Shown: positions 1 to 8,487 of the stretch, piece after piece
How positions within the stretch are numbered: position 1 is the first letter of the stretch
Layout: every line of letters starts with the position of its first letter
Source: Ramlibacter monticola
GTDB taxonomy: Bacteria > Pseudomonadota > Gammaproteobacteria > Burkholderiales > Burkholderiaceae_C
Direction: 5' to 3'
DNA length: 64,000 bases
NCBI RefSeq assembly: GCF_016722785.1
Contig: NZ_JAEQNE010000003.1
Location: 185,001-249,000, forward strand
Translations under genes and position numbers: made by a program
The notes under the pieces: generated by a model
Databases searched by the model: none
What the model saw: only the letters and a program-made list of their open reading frames with translations
Told to the model about the DNA's origin: nothing

Positions 1-1478
1 TGGCGGAATACCCGGACGGGCCGGCGCGGACCAACTTCCTCGTCACCGCGCTCAAGGTGGGCGTGCTGAGCCTCAAGGCCGCGCGCGGCACGCTGGACAG
101 CGACACGGTCCGGCGCGAGGGGGACCGCCTGATGGAGCAGCTGGGCGAGCGCCTGAACACCTGGCGCGGCAAGTTCGAGGAACGCGTCGCCGGCTCGCTG
201 TCGCACTACTTCGACCCGGGGCAGGGCCTGTTCGTGGAGCGGGTGAACCGCCTCACCCACTCCGACGGCGAGCTCGCGACCGTGGTGCGGCAGCAGGTGA
301 AGGAAGCCGAGCAGACCCTGCACAAGGTGTTCGAGCAGTTCATCGGCGAGAACAGCGACCTGCTCAAGGCGCTGGACCCGTCCGGCGACAACCAGCTGGT
401 CGCCAGCCTGCAGAAGACGCTGGATGCGGTGGTGCAGGCGCAGAACGCGAGCATCCTCAACCAGTTCTCCCTCGACAACAAGGATGGCGCCCTGGTGCGC
501 TTCCTGGCGGAGCTGGGCGCGAAGCACGGCGACTTGAACGAGGCCCTGTCGAAGAACCTGCAGCTGGTGGTCGCCGAGTTCAGCCTGGACAAGCCGGACT
601 CGGCGCTGAGCCGGCTCGTCGGCCGGGTCGAGGCCGCGCAGCGCAGCCTCACCAGCGAACTGAGCCTGGACAACGAGAACTCCGCCCTGCGCCGCATGTA
701 CGCGATGCTGCAGGAGCACCAGCGCATCACGGTGGAACACAACACGCGGCTGCAGGAGACGCTGAGCGCCGCGGTGCAGGCCCTGCAGGCCCGGCGCGAG
801 GAGGCCGCGCGCGGGACGCAGCACGGGCTGGAATTCGAGGAGGCGCTGGCGGCCAGCCTGCGCGCGCTGGTCGCCGCCGGCGGCGACATCGTCGAGGAGA
901 CCGGCGCCAGCACCGGCACCATCCCGAACTGCAAGGTCGGCGACCACGTGGTCACCATCGGCCCGGAGAAGCTCGCCGCCGGCGCGCGCATCGTCGTGGA
1001 AGCCAAGCAGCACGCCAGCTACGACCTGACCCGCTCGCTCAGGGAGGCCGACGAGGCGCGCCGCAACCGCAACGCGGGCGTGTGCCTGTTCGTGCATTCC
1101 ACCCGCACCGCGCAGGACAGCATCCCGGACTTCCGGCGCTTCGGCAACGACATCGTGCTGCGCTGGGACGCGGAGGACGCCGGCGGCGACGTGTGGCTGC
1201 GCGCCGGCCTGATGGTGGCCACGGCCCTGTCGGTGCGCGCCGCCAGCCACGACAAGCAGGACGCAGCCAGCTTCGCGAAGATCGACGGCGCCATCGAGCG
1301 CATGCGCAAGCACATCGAGGGCTTCGAGGAGATCAACACCTGCGCCGGCACGGCGCAGCGCGCGGCCGAAAAGATCCTCAAGCGCGCCCGCATCATGGAA
1401 GAAGGCCTGGCCGACCAGCTCGCCACCGTCATCGAGGAGGCGGTGAAGCTGAAGGCGCGGGGTCCGGAAGAGCCCTGA
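1..1478 (+). CDS. Coiled-coil protein with candidate PD-(D/E)xK nuclease domain, 5' end outside window
   Basis: The reading frame is open from base 3, so the gene starts upstream of the window. The GTG at 57 is only an internal candidate, and residues below are numbered from it. The N-terminal two thirds is charged and helical. It carries three spaced copies of a motif like FSLDNxxxAL/SLDxxxSALxRL (about residues 138, 180 and 220). The C-terminal part, about 265-400, has a core Asp296 (VGDHVV) followed by Glu315-x-Lys317 (VVEAKQ), the spacing of a PD-(D/E)xK nuclease. The overall plan recalls RmuC-like or restriction-endonuclease-like proteins with a coiled-coil arm. I do not recognise the exact family. 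Nuclease function is inferred from the motif only. Confidence 0.6.
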   Translation, partial: AEYPDGPARTNFLVTALKVGVLSLKAARGTLDSDTVRREGDRLMEQLGERLNTWRGKFEERVAGSLSHYFDPGQGLFVERVNRLTHSDGELATVVRQQVKEAEQTLHKVFEQFIGENSDLLKALDPSGDNQLVASLQKTLDAVVQAQNASILNQFSLDNKDGALVRFLAELGAKHGDLNEALSKNLQLVVAEFSLDKPDSALSRLVGRVEAAQRSLTSELSLDNENSALRRMYAMLQEHQRITVEHNTRLQETLSAAVQALQARREEAARGTQHGLEFEEALAASLRALVAAGGDIVEETGASTGTIPNCKVGDHVVTIGPEKLAAGARIVVEAKQHASYDLTRSLREADEARRNRNAGVCLFVHSTRTAQDSIPDFRRFGNDIVLRWDAEDAGGDVWLRAGLMVATALSVRAASHDKQDAASFAKIDGAIERMRKHIEGFEEINTCAGTAQRAAEKILKRARIMEEGLADQLATVIEEAVKLKARGPEEP

Positions 1479-1482
1479 GGGC

Positions 1483-3363
1483 TCAACCCCAGCCCAGCGC
1501 CGCCGCCACCCGGTACGTCACGAACGACGCCAGGTACGCCAGCCCGAACAGGTAGGCCGCCATCACCAGCGTCCATTTCCAGCCGCCGGTCTCGCGCTTC
1601 ACGATGGCGAGCGTGGCCATGCACTGCGGGGCGAACACGAACCACGCCAGCAGCGACAGGGCGGTGGCGAGGCTCCATTGCTGCGCGATGATCGGCGCGA
1701 GCGCGTCCGCCGCATCGGCCTTGCCCGTCGCCGACAGCGCGTAGACGGTCGCGAGCGCGCTGACCGCGACCTCGCGCGCCGCCAGCCCGGGCACCAGCGC
1801 GATGCTGATCTGCCAGTTGAATCCGATCGGGCCCAGCAGCAGGGCCAGGCCTTGCCCCAGCAGGCCGGCGAGGCTGTATTCGATGGCGGGACGGGTCGCG
1901 CCCACCGGCGGGGCCGGGAAGCTCGCCAGGATCCACAGCGCGATGGTCAGCACCAGGATGATCGTGCCCACGCGGCGCAGGAAGATCAACGTGCGCTGCC
2001 ACAGCCCCAGCCCCACGTTGCGCAGGCGCGGCAGGTGGTAGGTGGGCAGCTCCATCATCAGCGGCCGCACCTGGCCGTGCGCCGTGGTGCGCTTGAGCGC
2101 CCAGGCCACCGCCATGGCGCCGACGATGCCGGCGATGTAGAGGCCGAACAGCACCAGTCCCTGCAGCTCCAGCCCGGGGCCGACCGTGCGATGGGGGACG
2201 AAGGCGCCGATCAGGAGCGCGTACACCGGCAGCCGCGCCGAGCAGGTCATGAGCGGCGCGATCATGATCGTCACCAGCCGGTCGCGCGGATTGGCGATGG
2301 TGCGGGTGGCCATGATGCCCGGCACGGCACAGGCGAAGCTGGAAAGCAGCGGGATGAAGGAGCGACCCGACAGGCCCACGCCGCCCATGATGCGATCGAG
2401 CAGGAAGGCCGCGCGCGGCAGGTAGCCCGACTCCTCCAGCACCAGGATGAAGAGGAACAGGATCAGGATCTGCGGCAGGAACACGACCACGCCGCCAAGC
2501 CCTGCGACCAGGCCGTCGGCGACGAAGCTGCGCAGGTAACCTTCGGGCAGGAAGGCGCCGACCTGGCCGCCGGCCCACCGGGTCGCCTCCTCGATCAGGG
2601 ACTTCGGCCACTCGGCCCAGGCGAACACCGCCTGGAACATCAGGAACAGCAGCAGCGTGAGCAGCAGCGGCCCGAGCACGGGGTGCAGCACCACGCGGTC
2701 GATGCGATCGCTGGCGAGGTGCGGCGTGACTTCGTCGAGGCCCAGGCGCTGGAGGATGTCGCGCACCTGTTCGTGGTCGGGGCGCTCGTCCGTCGACGCG
2801 GGAGGCAAGGCGGGAAGGCCCTTCCAGATCCCGGGCTGCTCCAGCAGCTCGCGCAGGGCGGCGTCGCCGCCGCTGTGCACGGCCACCGTGCTGACCACGG
2901 GCACCCCGAGCTCGCGCGCGAGCGCATCGCAGTCCACGCGCATGCCGCGGCTGGCGGCCAGGTCCGCCATGTTCAGCGCCACCACGCAGGGCAGCCCCAT
3001 GCGCCGGATCCCCAGCACCAGCCGCAGGCCGCGCCGCAGGTTGGTCGCATCGAGCACGCAGACGACGAGGTCGGGCCGCTTCTCGCCGGCCGCATTGCCC
3101 TGCAGCACCTGGCAGGTGATCTGCTCGTCCGGCGAGCGCGGCGTGAGGCTGTAGGTGCCGGGCAGGTCCAGCACGCGCACGGTGCGGCCCGAGTCCAGCG
3201 TGAGCCGGCCTTCCTTGCGTTCGATGGTGACGCCGGCGTAGTTGGCGACCTTCTGGCGGCTGCCGGTCAGCCGGTTGAACAGCGCCGTCTTGCCGGCGTT
3301 GGGGTTGCCGACCAGGGCCGCCAGCCGGCCGGGCGGGTGCAGGTGGATGACCGCTTCGTTCAT
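1483..3363 (-). CDS. feoB: Ferrous iron transporter FeoB
   Basis: FeoB imports Fe(II) across the inner membrane through a membrane domain controlled by an N-terminal G domain. The G motifs are clear: G1 GNPNAGKT near residue 19, G2 in GVTIERKEG, G3 DLPGTYSL and G4 NMAD. A long polytopic region with Gate-type segments follows. At 626 residues it is shorter than the roughly 770-residue enteric form but within the family range. I chose the ATG at 3361-3363 because it overlaps the feoA stop as ATGA. An upstream in-frame start would extend 12 residues into feoA. No feoC-like gene follows. Confidence 0.95.
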   Translation of the reverse strand: MNEAVIHLHPPGRLAALVGNPNAGKTALFNRLTGSRQKVANYAGVTIERKEGRLTLDSGRTVRVLDLPGTYSLTPRSPDEQITCQVLQGNAAGEKRPDLVVCVLDATNLRRGLRLVLGIRRMGLPCVVALNMADLAASRGMRVDCDALARELGVPVVSTVAVHSGGDAALRELLEQPGIWKGLPALPPASTDERPDHEQVRDILQRLGLDEVTPHLASDRIDRVVLHPVLGPLLLTLLLFLMFQAVFAWAEWPKSLIEEATRWAGGQVGAFLPEGYLRSFVADGLVAGLGGVVVFLPQILILFLFILVLEESGYLPRAAFLLDRIMGGVGLSGRSFIPLLSSFACAVPGIMATRTIANPRDRLVTIMIAPLMTCSARLPVYALLIGAFVPHRTVGPGLELQGLVLFGLYIAGIVGAMAVAWALKRTTAHGQVRPLMMELPTYHLPRLRNVGLGLWQRTLIFLRRVGTIILVLTIALWILASFPAPPVGATRPAIEYSLAGLLGQGLALLLGPIGFNWQISIALVPGLAAREVAVSALATVYALSATGKADAADALAPIIAQQWSLATALSLLAWFVFAPQCMATLAIVKRETGGWKWTLVMAAYLFGLAYLASFVTYRVAAALGWG

Positions 3364-3632
3364 GGCTGCCCGCCGCCGCTCGGTTCGACCTGCACGCACG
3401 CGGCCTCGGCGCAGCGCAGGGCGAAGGTGGACTGCCCGACCCGCACGACCAGCGGATCGCCCCCGGGATAGCCCCGGGTCATCATGATCACCTGCTCGCC
3501 GGCCACGAAGCCGATTTCCTCGAGCTGGCGCGCCCGCTCCGGGACCTGCGGATCCTCCGTGACCTCGCGCACCGTGTACTTCCTGCCCCGTTCGGTCTGG
3601 TCCAGCCCTTGCACCGCCGCCACCTCATGCAT
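3360..3632 (-). CDS. feoA: Ferrous iron transport accessory protein FeoA
   Basis: This is a 90-residue SH3-like FeoA domain protein, the small cytosolic partner of FeoB. The typical core is visible: RARQLEEIGFVAGEQVIM, then a glycine-rich turn and VVRVGQSTFALRCAEA, which matches the usual 'G...ALR..EA' ending. It is the first gene of the feoAB operon and overlaps feoB by four bases, so translation is probably coupled. I looked for a Fur box in the 256 bases upstream and did not find one I would defend. Confidence 0.9.
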   Translation of the reverse strand: MHEVAAVQGLDQTERGRKYTVREVTEDPQVPERARQLEEIGFVAGEQVIMMTRGYPGGDPLVVRVGQSTFALRCAEAACVQVEPSGGGQP

Positions 3633-3888
3633 GTGATGGGCCCATTCTAGAAGGCAGATAGGACCTTCGTCTGATATCCCCGGCCGCGCGGGAAGACGGG
3701 AAGACCGGGAGGGAAAACTGGGGCCTCATGGGTCCAGTGCCCCAGCGCCTTCCCCACTTTCCCCACTGGAACGGGTGGAGTTTAAGTAGAAGCGTTTAGG
3801 AAAAGGAGGGAGTGGGCGGGCCCGCGTCTTGCGATTCCCTTCCCGTGCACCAAGCACACCATTAAATCAACCCCCACAGGAGTACCCC
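3633..3888. other. Divergent intergenic region between feoA and the 40-residue peptide gene
   Basis: This is a non-coding stretch between two divergent genes. It holds an inverted repeat CTGGGGC (3718-3724) / GCCCCAG (3739-3745) with a 14-base loop, then a pyrimidine-rich tract. Next is a purine-rich, locally AT-richer stretch (about 3775-3810) that could carry the peptide gene's promoter. I could not assign convincing -35/-10 boxes, a Fur box or a known riboswitch. Confidence 0.4.
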
Positions 3889-4011
3889 ATGAAGATCAAG
3901 TCCAATGTGCGCGCCGGCAAGGCCGCCGCCAAGTCCACCGGCAAGAACAGCAGCATCAACAACACCGTCGTCAGCTACGTGCCGCCGGTGAGCCGTTGCG
4001 TCGGGATCTGA
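3889..4011 (+). CDS. 40-residue peptide of unknown function, RiPP-precursor-like
   Basis: This is a very small gene starting at an ATG preceded by a clear Shine-Dalgarno (ACAGGAG, about 6 bases upstream). The product starts MKIKSNVRAGK, has a Ser/Asn/Lys-rich middle, and ends in VPPVSRCVGI with a single Cys four residues from the C terminus. It is followed within about 20 bases by a strong hairpin, so it looks like a complete transcription unit. The basic 'MKIKxNVxAG' start resembles abundant small peptides in proteobacteria that are sometimes treated as ribosomal-peptide precursors. No maturation enzyme lies nearby, so that reading is inference. An in-frame upstream ATG at 3829 has no good ribosome binding site. 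Confidence 0.65.
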   Translation: MKIKSNVRAGKAAAKSTGKNSSINNTVVSYVPPVSRCVGI

Positions 4012-4032
4012 GCGCACGCTCGGTCCCTCGCA

Positions 4033-4063
4033 GGGGGCGGATGGCTCACCGGCATCCGCCCCC
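4033..4063 (+). terminator. Strong hairpin terminator after the 40-residue peptide gene
   Basis: A perfect 11-bp stem, GGGGGCGGATG (4033-4043) with CATCCGCCCCC (4053-4063), and a 9-base loop are followed by a short T/C-rich tail. It lies between two convergent genes, the peptide gene and the minus-strand gene ending at 4079, and may serve both. Confidence 0.75.
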
Positions 4064-4078
4064 GATTCCTTTCCCGGC

Positions 4079-4396
4079 TCAGTGGACGATGGCCCGGTAC
4101 AGGTCGGTCCCGGTTTTCCCCACCTTGTAGCTGCCGGCCCGGATGTGTCCGGCCACGCGCTCCATGTCCAGCCAGGCGGACTCCAGGTCCACCACCAGAT
4201 CGTTCAGCAGGCGCTCTTCCAGCAGCAGCAGGTAGCAACGCCCGTCGTTGCGCCCCGCGAGACGGCGCGCCTGGGTCTTCATTTCTTCCATCCGCTGGAG
4301 CACGGGAATCCCGTGCTGGCCGACGGCCTGGAGTTCCCACGGGTCGACTTCCCCGAGGTTCATTGCGATCGGCTCCGGCGGCTGCATCTTTGCCAC
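4079..4396 (-). CDS. Conserved-looking hypothetical protein, 105 residues
   Basis: Unrecognised small soluble protein. The GTG start at 4396 is chosen because AAGGAG lies 8 bases upstream; an internal ATG three codons later is the alternative. The sequence is helical, with a hydrophobic, leucine-rich centre (CYLLLLEERLLNDLVVDLE) and a basic C-terminal part (HIRAGSYKVGKTGTDLYRAI). It has no signal peptide or membrane segment. It is convergent with the peptide gene and separated from it by a hairpin. I cannot assign a function. Confidence 0.6.
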   Translation of the reverse strand: MAKMQPPEPIAMNLGEVDPWELQAVGQHGIPVLQRMEEMKTQARRLAGRNDGRCYLLLLEERLLNDLVVDLESAWLDMERVAGHIRAGSYKVGKTGTDLYRAIVH

Positions 4397-4444
4397 GTCG
4401 TTTTCTCCTTCGTATGGAAGGAAGCCTACGGCGGCGCGGCCCCC

Positions 4445-4461
4445 GACATTTGAGAAATGTC
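4445..4461. promoter_or_regulatory. 17-bp palindrome upstream of the 105-residue gene
   Basis: A perfect inverted repeat, GACATTT-GAG-AAATGTC, lies about 50 bases upstream of the GTG start at 4396. On the minus strand its edge reads TTGACA, a -35-like hexamer, but no good -10 sits at 16-18 bases. It could be an operator overlapping a promoter, or a small hairpin. No regulator can be named. Confidence 0.35.
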
Positions 4462-4492
4462 AATCGCCCGACAGGACGGGGCGGGCCCGGGG

Positions 4493-5260
4493 TCAGGCGG
4501 TCAGGCTGCGCGCCAGTTCGGCGGCTTCCTTGGCGCCGGCGGCGGCGTTGCGGATGTGGCGCTGCGTCTCGACCGGCAGTTGCGCGGTGTTGAGGCCGTT
4601 CCACTTGTTGCGGCCCTTGATCGACAGGTTGTAGTGGACCGACACGCCTTCGCGCAGCTTGGCCGCGTACAGGGCCGGGTTGGACTTCAGGTGGCCGATC
4701 CTGCTGTCGGCCCACTGCGCGCCCAGCTTCATGTACTGCGCGGCCGCGAACACGGCCTGCACGGGGTCGCTGGGGTCCGTCAGGCCCAGGTCCTTGGCGG
4801 TCCGCGGCTCGAACTGCGCCAGGCCCAGGTTGGGCGTGCCGTCCTTGCTGGAACCGGTCCGCTGGATCCAGGAGGTTTCCGCTTCGATGATGCCGTACAC
4901 GTCCTGGTAGCTGAGGCCGAATTCGCGCAGGCCGGCCTGGTCGGCGGCGGCACGTGCCAGCAGCAGGCGCGAGCCCTCATCCAGCGTCTGCACGGGCTTG
5001 CCGCCCCAGCGCACGGTCTCGAACTTCATCAGCGAACGCAGGGTGGTGGGGGAGGCCGGCCTGGCCGCAGGCGCGGCCGGACGAAGCACGGGCGCGGGGG
5101 CCGTCTTCGCCTGGATCGCGGCCACTGCCGCGGCAGCGGCCGGCAGCTTCACGGCGGGGACGGGTGCAGCGCTGGAGACCTGGCTCGACAGGATGGCCAC
5201 GGCGCCGAAGGCGGCGACGGAAAAAGCGGTCCGGGCGGAGGTCTTGGCGAAGCTGCGCAT
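4493..5260 (-). CDS. Secreted lysozyme-fold (SLT/transglycosylase-like) protein
   Basis: This is a 255-residue protein with a Sec signal peptide (charged start, hydrophobic 12-27, AAP near 31-33) and an Ala/Pro-rich linker to about residue 72. It ends in a lysozyme-like domain. The domain has a candidate catalytic Glu in IIEAETSW (Glu126 or Glu128), the GLAQF segment (146-150) typical of the GLMQ motif of soluble lytic transglycosylases, and a closing YN...YA-like pattern. It probably acts in the periplasm on peptidoglycan. The AETSW motif departs from the usual ESxF, so activity is inferred. It is a single gene with no obvious operon partner. Confidence 0.7.
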   Translation of the reverse strand: MRSFAKTSARTAFSVAAFGAVAILSSQVSSAAPVPAVKLPAAAAAVAAIQAKTAPAPVLRPAAPAARPASPTTLRSLMKFETVRWGGKPVQTLDEGSRLLLARAAADQAGLREFGLSYQDVYGIIEAETSWIQRTGSSKDGTPNLGLAQFEPRTAKDLGLTDPSDPVQAVFAAAQYMKLGAQWADSRIGHLKSNPALYAAKLREGVSVHYNLSIKGRNKWNGLNTAQLPVETQRHIRNAAAGAKEAAELARSLTA

Positions 5261-5437
5261 CGTGCTGTAGGTCCTTCTTGATCAGGGTGTAGGAGACCTC
5301 TGATAGACCGGTAGGACGGCGCGAAGTTCGAAGCTCGGCGCGGGCCTATTTGCGCTTTTCCGGGGGCAATTCGCCCTTATTGGGCATGAGCGGTATGCGG
5401 ATGCTGACTCAGCCCATGGACTTGAGATCCGTCGCAG

Positions 5438-7312
5438 CTAGCCAAGTGCGCGCAGCTTCTTGAGGATGTCCGCGATGCGGTAGGGCTTGGCAAGAAACTC
5501 GAATCCCTTGAGGCTGCCGGCAGGTGTGGTGTAGCCGGACGCGAGCAGGATTCGGGTCCTGGGCGAGAGTTCCTGGGCCTTCTTCCCCAGCTCGACGCCG
5601 CTCAGGCCGGGCATGACCACGTCCGAAAAGAGCAGGTGGACGTCAGGCGTCCTTGAAAGGATCTCGAGGGCCTGGCGGCCCGAAGCCGCCGTGATGACGT
5701 CGAAGCCGAGCGTCCGGAACATCTCGGCGGCCATGTCGAGGACGTCGGGCTGGTCGTCGACGATCAGGACCTTGTCTCTCGGCGGAGGCTCCGGATCCCG
5801 GACGGCTTCCTCCCCGGAAACCGGGAAGTACAGCGCGATGGTGGTGCCCTGGGCCGGCTGCGACGTGATCCTCAGGTCGCCACCGAACTGTTGGACCATT
5901 CCGTAGACCTGGCTCAAACCGAGACCCGTTCCCTTGCCCGGCGCCTTGGTGGTGAAGAACGGCTCGATCGCGCGGGCGATCACCTCCTCGCTCATGCCGG
6001 ACCCCGTGTCCTGCACGGATACCACGACGTACCTTCCCGCGGGCAGGACGCCGATCCGGCCCCCTTCCAGCTCTTCGACGTGCGTGGTCACCCGGATGCT
6101 TCCGCCGTCGAGGGTGGCGTCGTTCGCGTTGACCACCAGGTTCAGGAGCGCGGTCTCGAACAGGGCCATGTCGATCTGGACCGCCGGCAATTCGCCGGCG
6201 AGCGCGAGCTCGAATTTCACCGAACTCCTGGTGCCGCGCCTGAGCACGGACTCGAAACCGGCAATCACCCTGTTCAGTTCGCGCGGCTCCGGGGTGACCG
6301 GCTGCTGTCGCGCGAACGTCAAGAGCTGGTTCGTCAAGGACGCGCCGCGCATGGCCGCCTTCTCCATGCTGCCGATCAGGCCCAGCCCCTCCGGATCCTT
6401 CACGATGGGACGCAGCAGGTCCAGCCCATTCGTGATGACGCTCAGAAGGTTGTTGAAATCGTGCGCCACGCCCCCGGTGAGCTTGCCGATGGCCTCCAGC
6501 TTCTGCGACTGGAACAGGATTTCCCGTGCCTTCTCGAGCGCCTGTGCCGCCTGCTGGCGCTCCGTGATATCGCGGGTGATCTTGGCGAAGCCAATCAGTT
6601 CACCGGCATCGTTGTGGATGGAATCGATCACCACGTGCGCCCAGAACTTCGTCCCGTCCTTGCGCACGCGCCAGCCCTCGGCCTCGAAACGGCCTCGTGA
6701 TGTGGCCTCGGCCAGGGCATTGGCGGGCTTGCCAGCTGCCCGGTCTTCTTCGGTGTAGAACCGCGAGAAGTGCGTGCCAAGCACCTCCTCCTGCTCGTAT
6801 TGCTTGATACGGTGCGCACCGGCGTTCCAGTTGGTGATCTCGCCCGTGGGAGACAGCATGTAGATGGCGTAATCGGTGACGCCCTGGACCAGCATCCGGA
6901 AGCGCTCCTCGCTTTCGCGCAGCGCTTCCTGCGCGGCGCGCTTGTCCGAGATATCGCGGGTGATCTTGGCGAACCCGACCAGCTCGCCAGACTCGTCGCG
7001 GATCGGGTCGATGACGACGCTCGCCCAGAACTCCGTGCCGTCCTTGCGCACACGCCACCCTTCCGCTTCGAACTTTCCGGTCTCCCGGGCCAGCCTCAAG
7101 GCCTTTTCCGGAATGCCCGCCGCGCGGTCCCGTGCGGTGTAGAACCGCGAGAAGTGCTGGCCGATGATTTCATCCGCGGCATAGCCCTTGAAGCGCTCGG
7201 CTCCGGCATTCCAGCTCGCGACCGTTCCATCCGGCGCCAACATGTAGATGGCGTAATCGGTGATGCGGCTGATGAAGAGCCGCAAGCGTTCTGCTTCGAG
7301 AGACGGATTCAA
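5438..7312 (-). CDS. PAS-PAS hybrid sensor histidine kinase with receiver domain
   Basis: This is a 624-residue soluble sensor kinase. Two closely related PAS/PAC domains lie at about 10-122 and 138-250; both contain a WNAGA-type core and a VRKDGT-FWA segment, so they look like a tandem duplication. A dimerisation/phosphoacceptor domain follows with His284 in GGVAHDFNNLL. A HATPase domain (NLVVNANDA, DTGSGMS, GKGTGLGLS) comes next, then a C-terminal receiver with phosphoacceptor Asp564 (LFSDVVMPG) and the conserved Lys in FLAKPY. No membrane segment is visible, so sensing is cytosolic. No dedicated output regulator is adjacent. Confidence 0.9.
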   Translation of the reverse strand: MNPSLEAERLRLFISRITDYAIYMLAPDGTVASWNAGAERFKGYAADEIIGQHFSRFYTARDRAAGIPEKALRLARETGKFEAEGWRVRKDGTEFWASVVIDPIRDESGELVGFAKITRDISDKRAAQEALRESEERFRMLVQGVTDYAIYMLSPTGEITNWNAGAHRIKQYEQEEVLGTHFSRFYTEEDRAAGKPANALAEATSRGRFEAEGWRVRKDGTKFWAHVVIDSIHNDAGELIGFAKITRDITERQQAAQALEKAREILFQSQKLEAIGKLTGGVAHDFNNLLSVITNGLDLLRPIVKDPEGLGLIGSMEKAAMRGASLTNQLLTFARQQPVTPEPRELNRVIAGFESVLRRGTRSSVKFELALAGELPAVQIDMALFETALLNLVVNANDATLDGGSIRVTTHVEELEGGRIGVLPAGRYVVVSVQDTGSGMSEEVIARAIEPFFTTKAPGKGTGLGLSQVYGMVQQFGGDLRITSQPAQGTTIALYFPVSGEEAVRDPEPPPRDKVLIVDDQPDVLDMAAEMFRTLGFDVITAASGRQALEILSRTPDVHLLFSDVVMPGLSGVELGKKAQELSPRTRILLASGYTTPAGSLKGFEFLAKPYRIADILKKLRALG

Positions 7313-7540
7313 CTTCGGGCCTGGTGGATCGCGCGACGACGTGCGCCGGAACGATTGTCGGCTTCGCAGCGTCCCAGCGGGGTGAGTGAATGAAGGTAAG
7401 CAGTGACCCTGAATCGTCGAACAGCGTCATTGCCGCAGGAAGCTGTAGGCGGGAAACTACAGGCGGATGTCCCGTCCGATGTGCGTCTTGCTGACCCACG
7501 CCTGGCGCCGCCCAAGCCGCTTCCGCTTCCTTGCCCAGTG

Positions 7541-8482
7541 CTAGTGGACGCCTGAGCCTTGCGCGTCGATGGCGCGCAGCGTCTCCGAATAGAGGGCCAG
7601 CCGCGGGCCGCCAAGCGCCACGGCACGACGTGCTGCCTCTGCAGCCTCGAGGGTGTGGCCCTGCTCGAACAGGGCCTGGGCGAGGTTGTTCCACGCGTCG
7701 CCGGATTGCGGGTGGTCCGTCGCGGCCTGCCTGAAGTGACTCGTCGCGCTCTCGAGCCGGCGCTCGCGGTACGCCGCGTTGCCCAGCGCCATGCGCGCGA
7801 ACAGGTTCCCGGGCCAGGCGCGCAGTGCCTCCGCGTACGCGCGCGCCGCGGCTGTTGGCGCGACGCGTTCGAGGGCGGCCGCGGCGGCCACGAAGTCTGC
7901 CTCGCGCGCGGTGGCCGGAAGGCGATCGGGCGGCAGCGCCACGAAAGCCCAGCGGCCGCCCTTCGCCCAGCTGCGATCGAAGGCGTCGAACGCCATCACC
8001 ATGCGCCGCACGGTACCGGAGCGCAGGGTGAGGGTCCTGGCACCCACGTCGTAGCCCACCACCACGGCGTAATGCCAGCGCGGCACGAGGGGCCAGCCCA
8101 CGTCCTGCAGCACGAGCACCGGATGGCCGGCGGCCACTTCGCGCAACAGGTCCTCGGGCGCGCTGCGCAGGACGTAGGGCAGCGCGCCGGCGCGGCGCGA
8201 GGCGCCGAGCAGTTCGGGCTGCAGGCTGCCTTGCCTCTGCGGGAGATAGACGTGGTCCACCAGGTCCTGCGGCGTGCGGGCGATTCCCGCGGCCTGCAGG
8301 AGCGTGGCCAGCGCCGCCGGGCCGCACTGGTAGTCCTCCTGGGGAAAGAAGGGAACGGCGGCCAGCTCCATCGCCGGTGGCGCGGCGCTGTCCTGCGGCG
8401 GCGGAAGCGAGGCGCATCCGGCCAGGGCGAGCAGGACCAGCGCGAGAGCCCGCGCGCAACCACGCGCCGACCAGGCCGGCAT
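7541..8482 (-). CDS. PA2778-family C39-like cysteine peptidase lipoprotein with TPR repeats
   Basis: This is a 313-residue outer-envelope lipoprotein. The signal peptide ends in a lipobox LAGC (residues about 21-24). A papain-like peptidase C39 domain follows, with catalytic Cys53 (YQCGPAALATLL) and His137 (RWHYAVVVGYD). The C-terminal part, about 200-310, is a run of TPR-like helices. The ATG at 8482 follows the preceding gene's stop by a few bases, and the frame upstream of it has no gene-like character. It pairs with the PA2779-type gene just upstream, an association known from Pseudomonas PA2778/PA2779. The natural substrate is unknown to me. Confidence 0.88.
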   Translation of the reverse strand: MPAWSARGCARALALVLLALAGCASLPPPQDSAAPPAMELAAVPFFPQEDYQCGPAALATLLQAAGIARTPQDLVDHVYLPQRQGSLQPELLGASRRAGALPYVLRSAPEDLLREVAAGHPVLVLQDVGWPLVPRWHYAVVVGYDVGARTLTLRSGTVRRMVMAFDAFDRSWAKGGRWAFVALPPDRLPATAREADFVAAAAALERVAPTAAARAYAEALRAWPGNLFARMALGNAAYRERRLESATSHFRQAATDHPQSGDAWNNLAQALFEQGHTLEAAEAARRAVALGGPRLALYSETLRAIDAQGSGVH

Positions 8483-8487
8483 GGGGA

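Noticed and set aside
3718-3745. Riboswitch upstream of the peptide gene
   Set aside because: Only one simple hairpin with no known aptamer pattern; not enough to call.
5338-5395. Terminator after the hybrid histidine kinase gene
   Set aside because: A short GGGC/GCCC hairpin is visible, but the stem is only 4-6 bp and the tail is weak.
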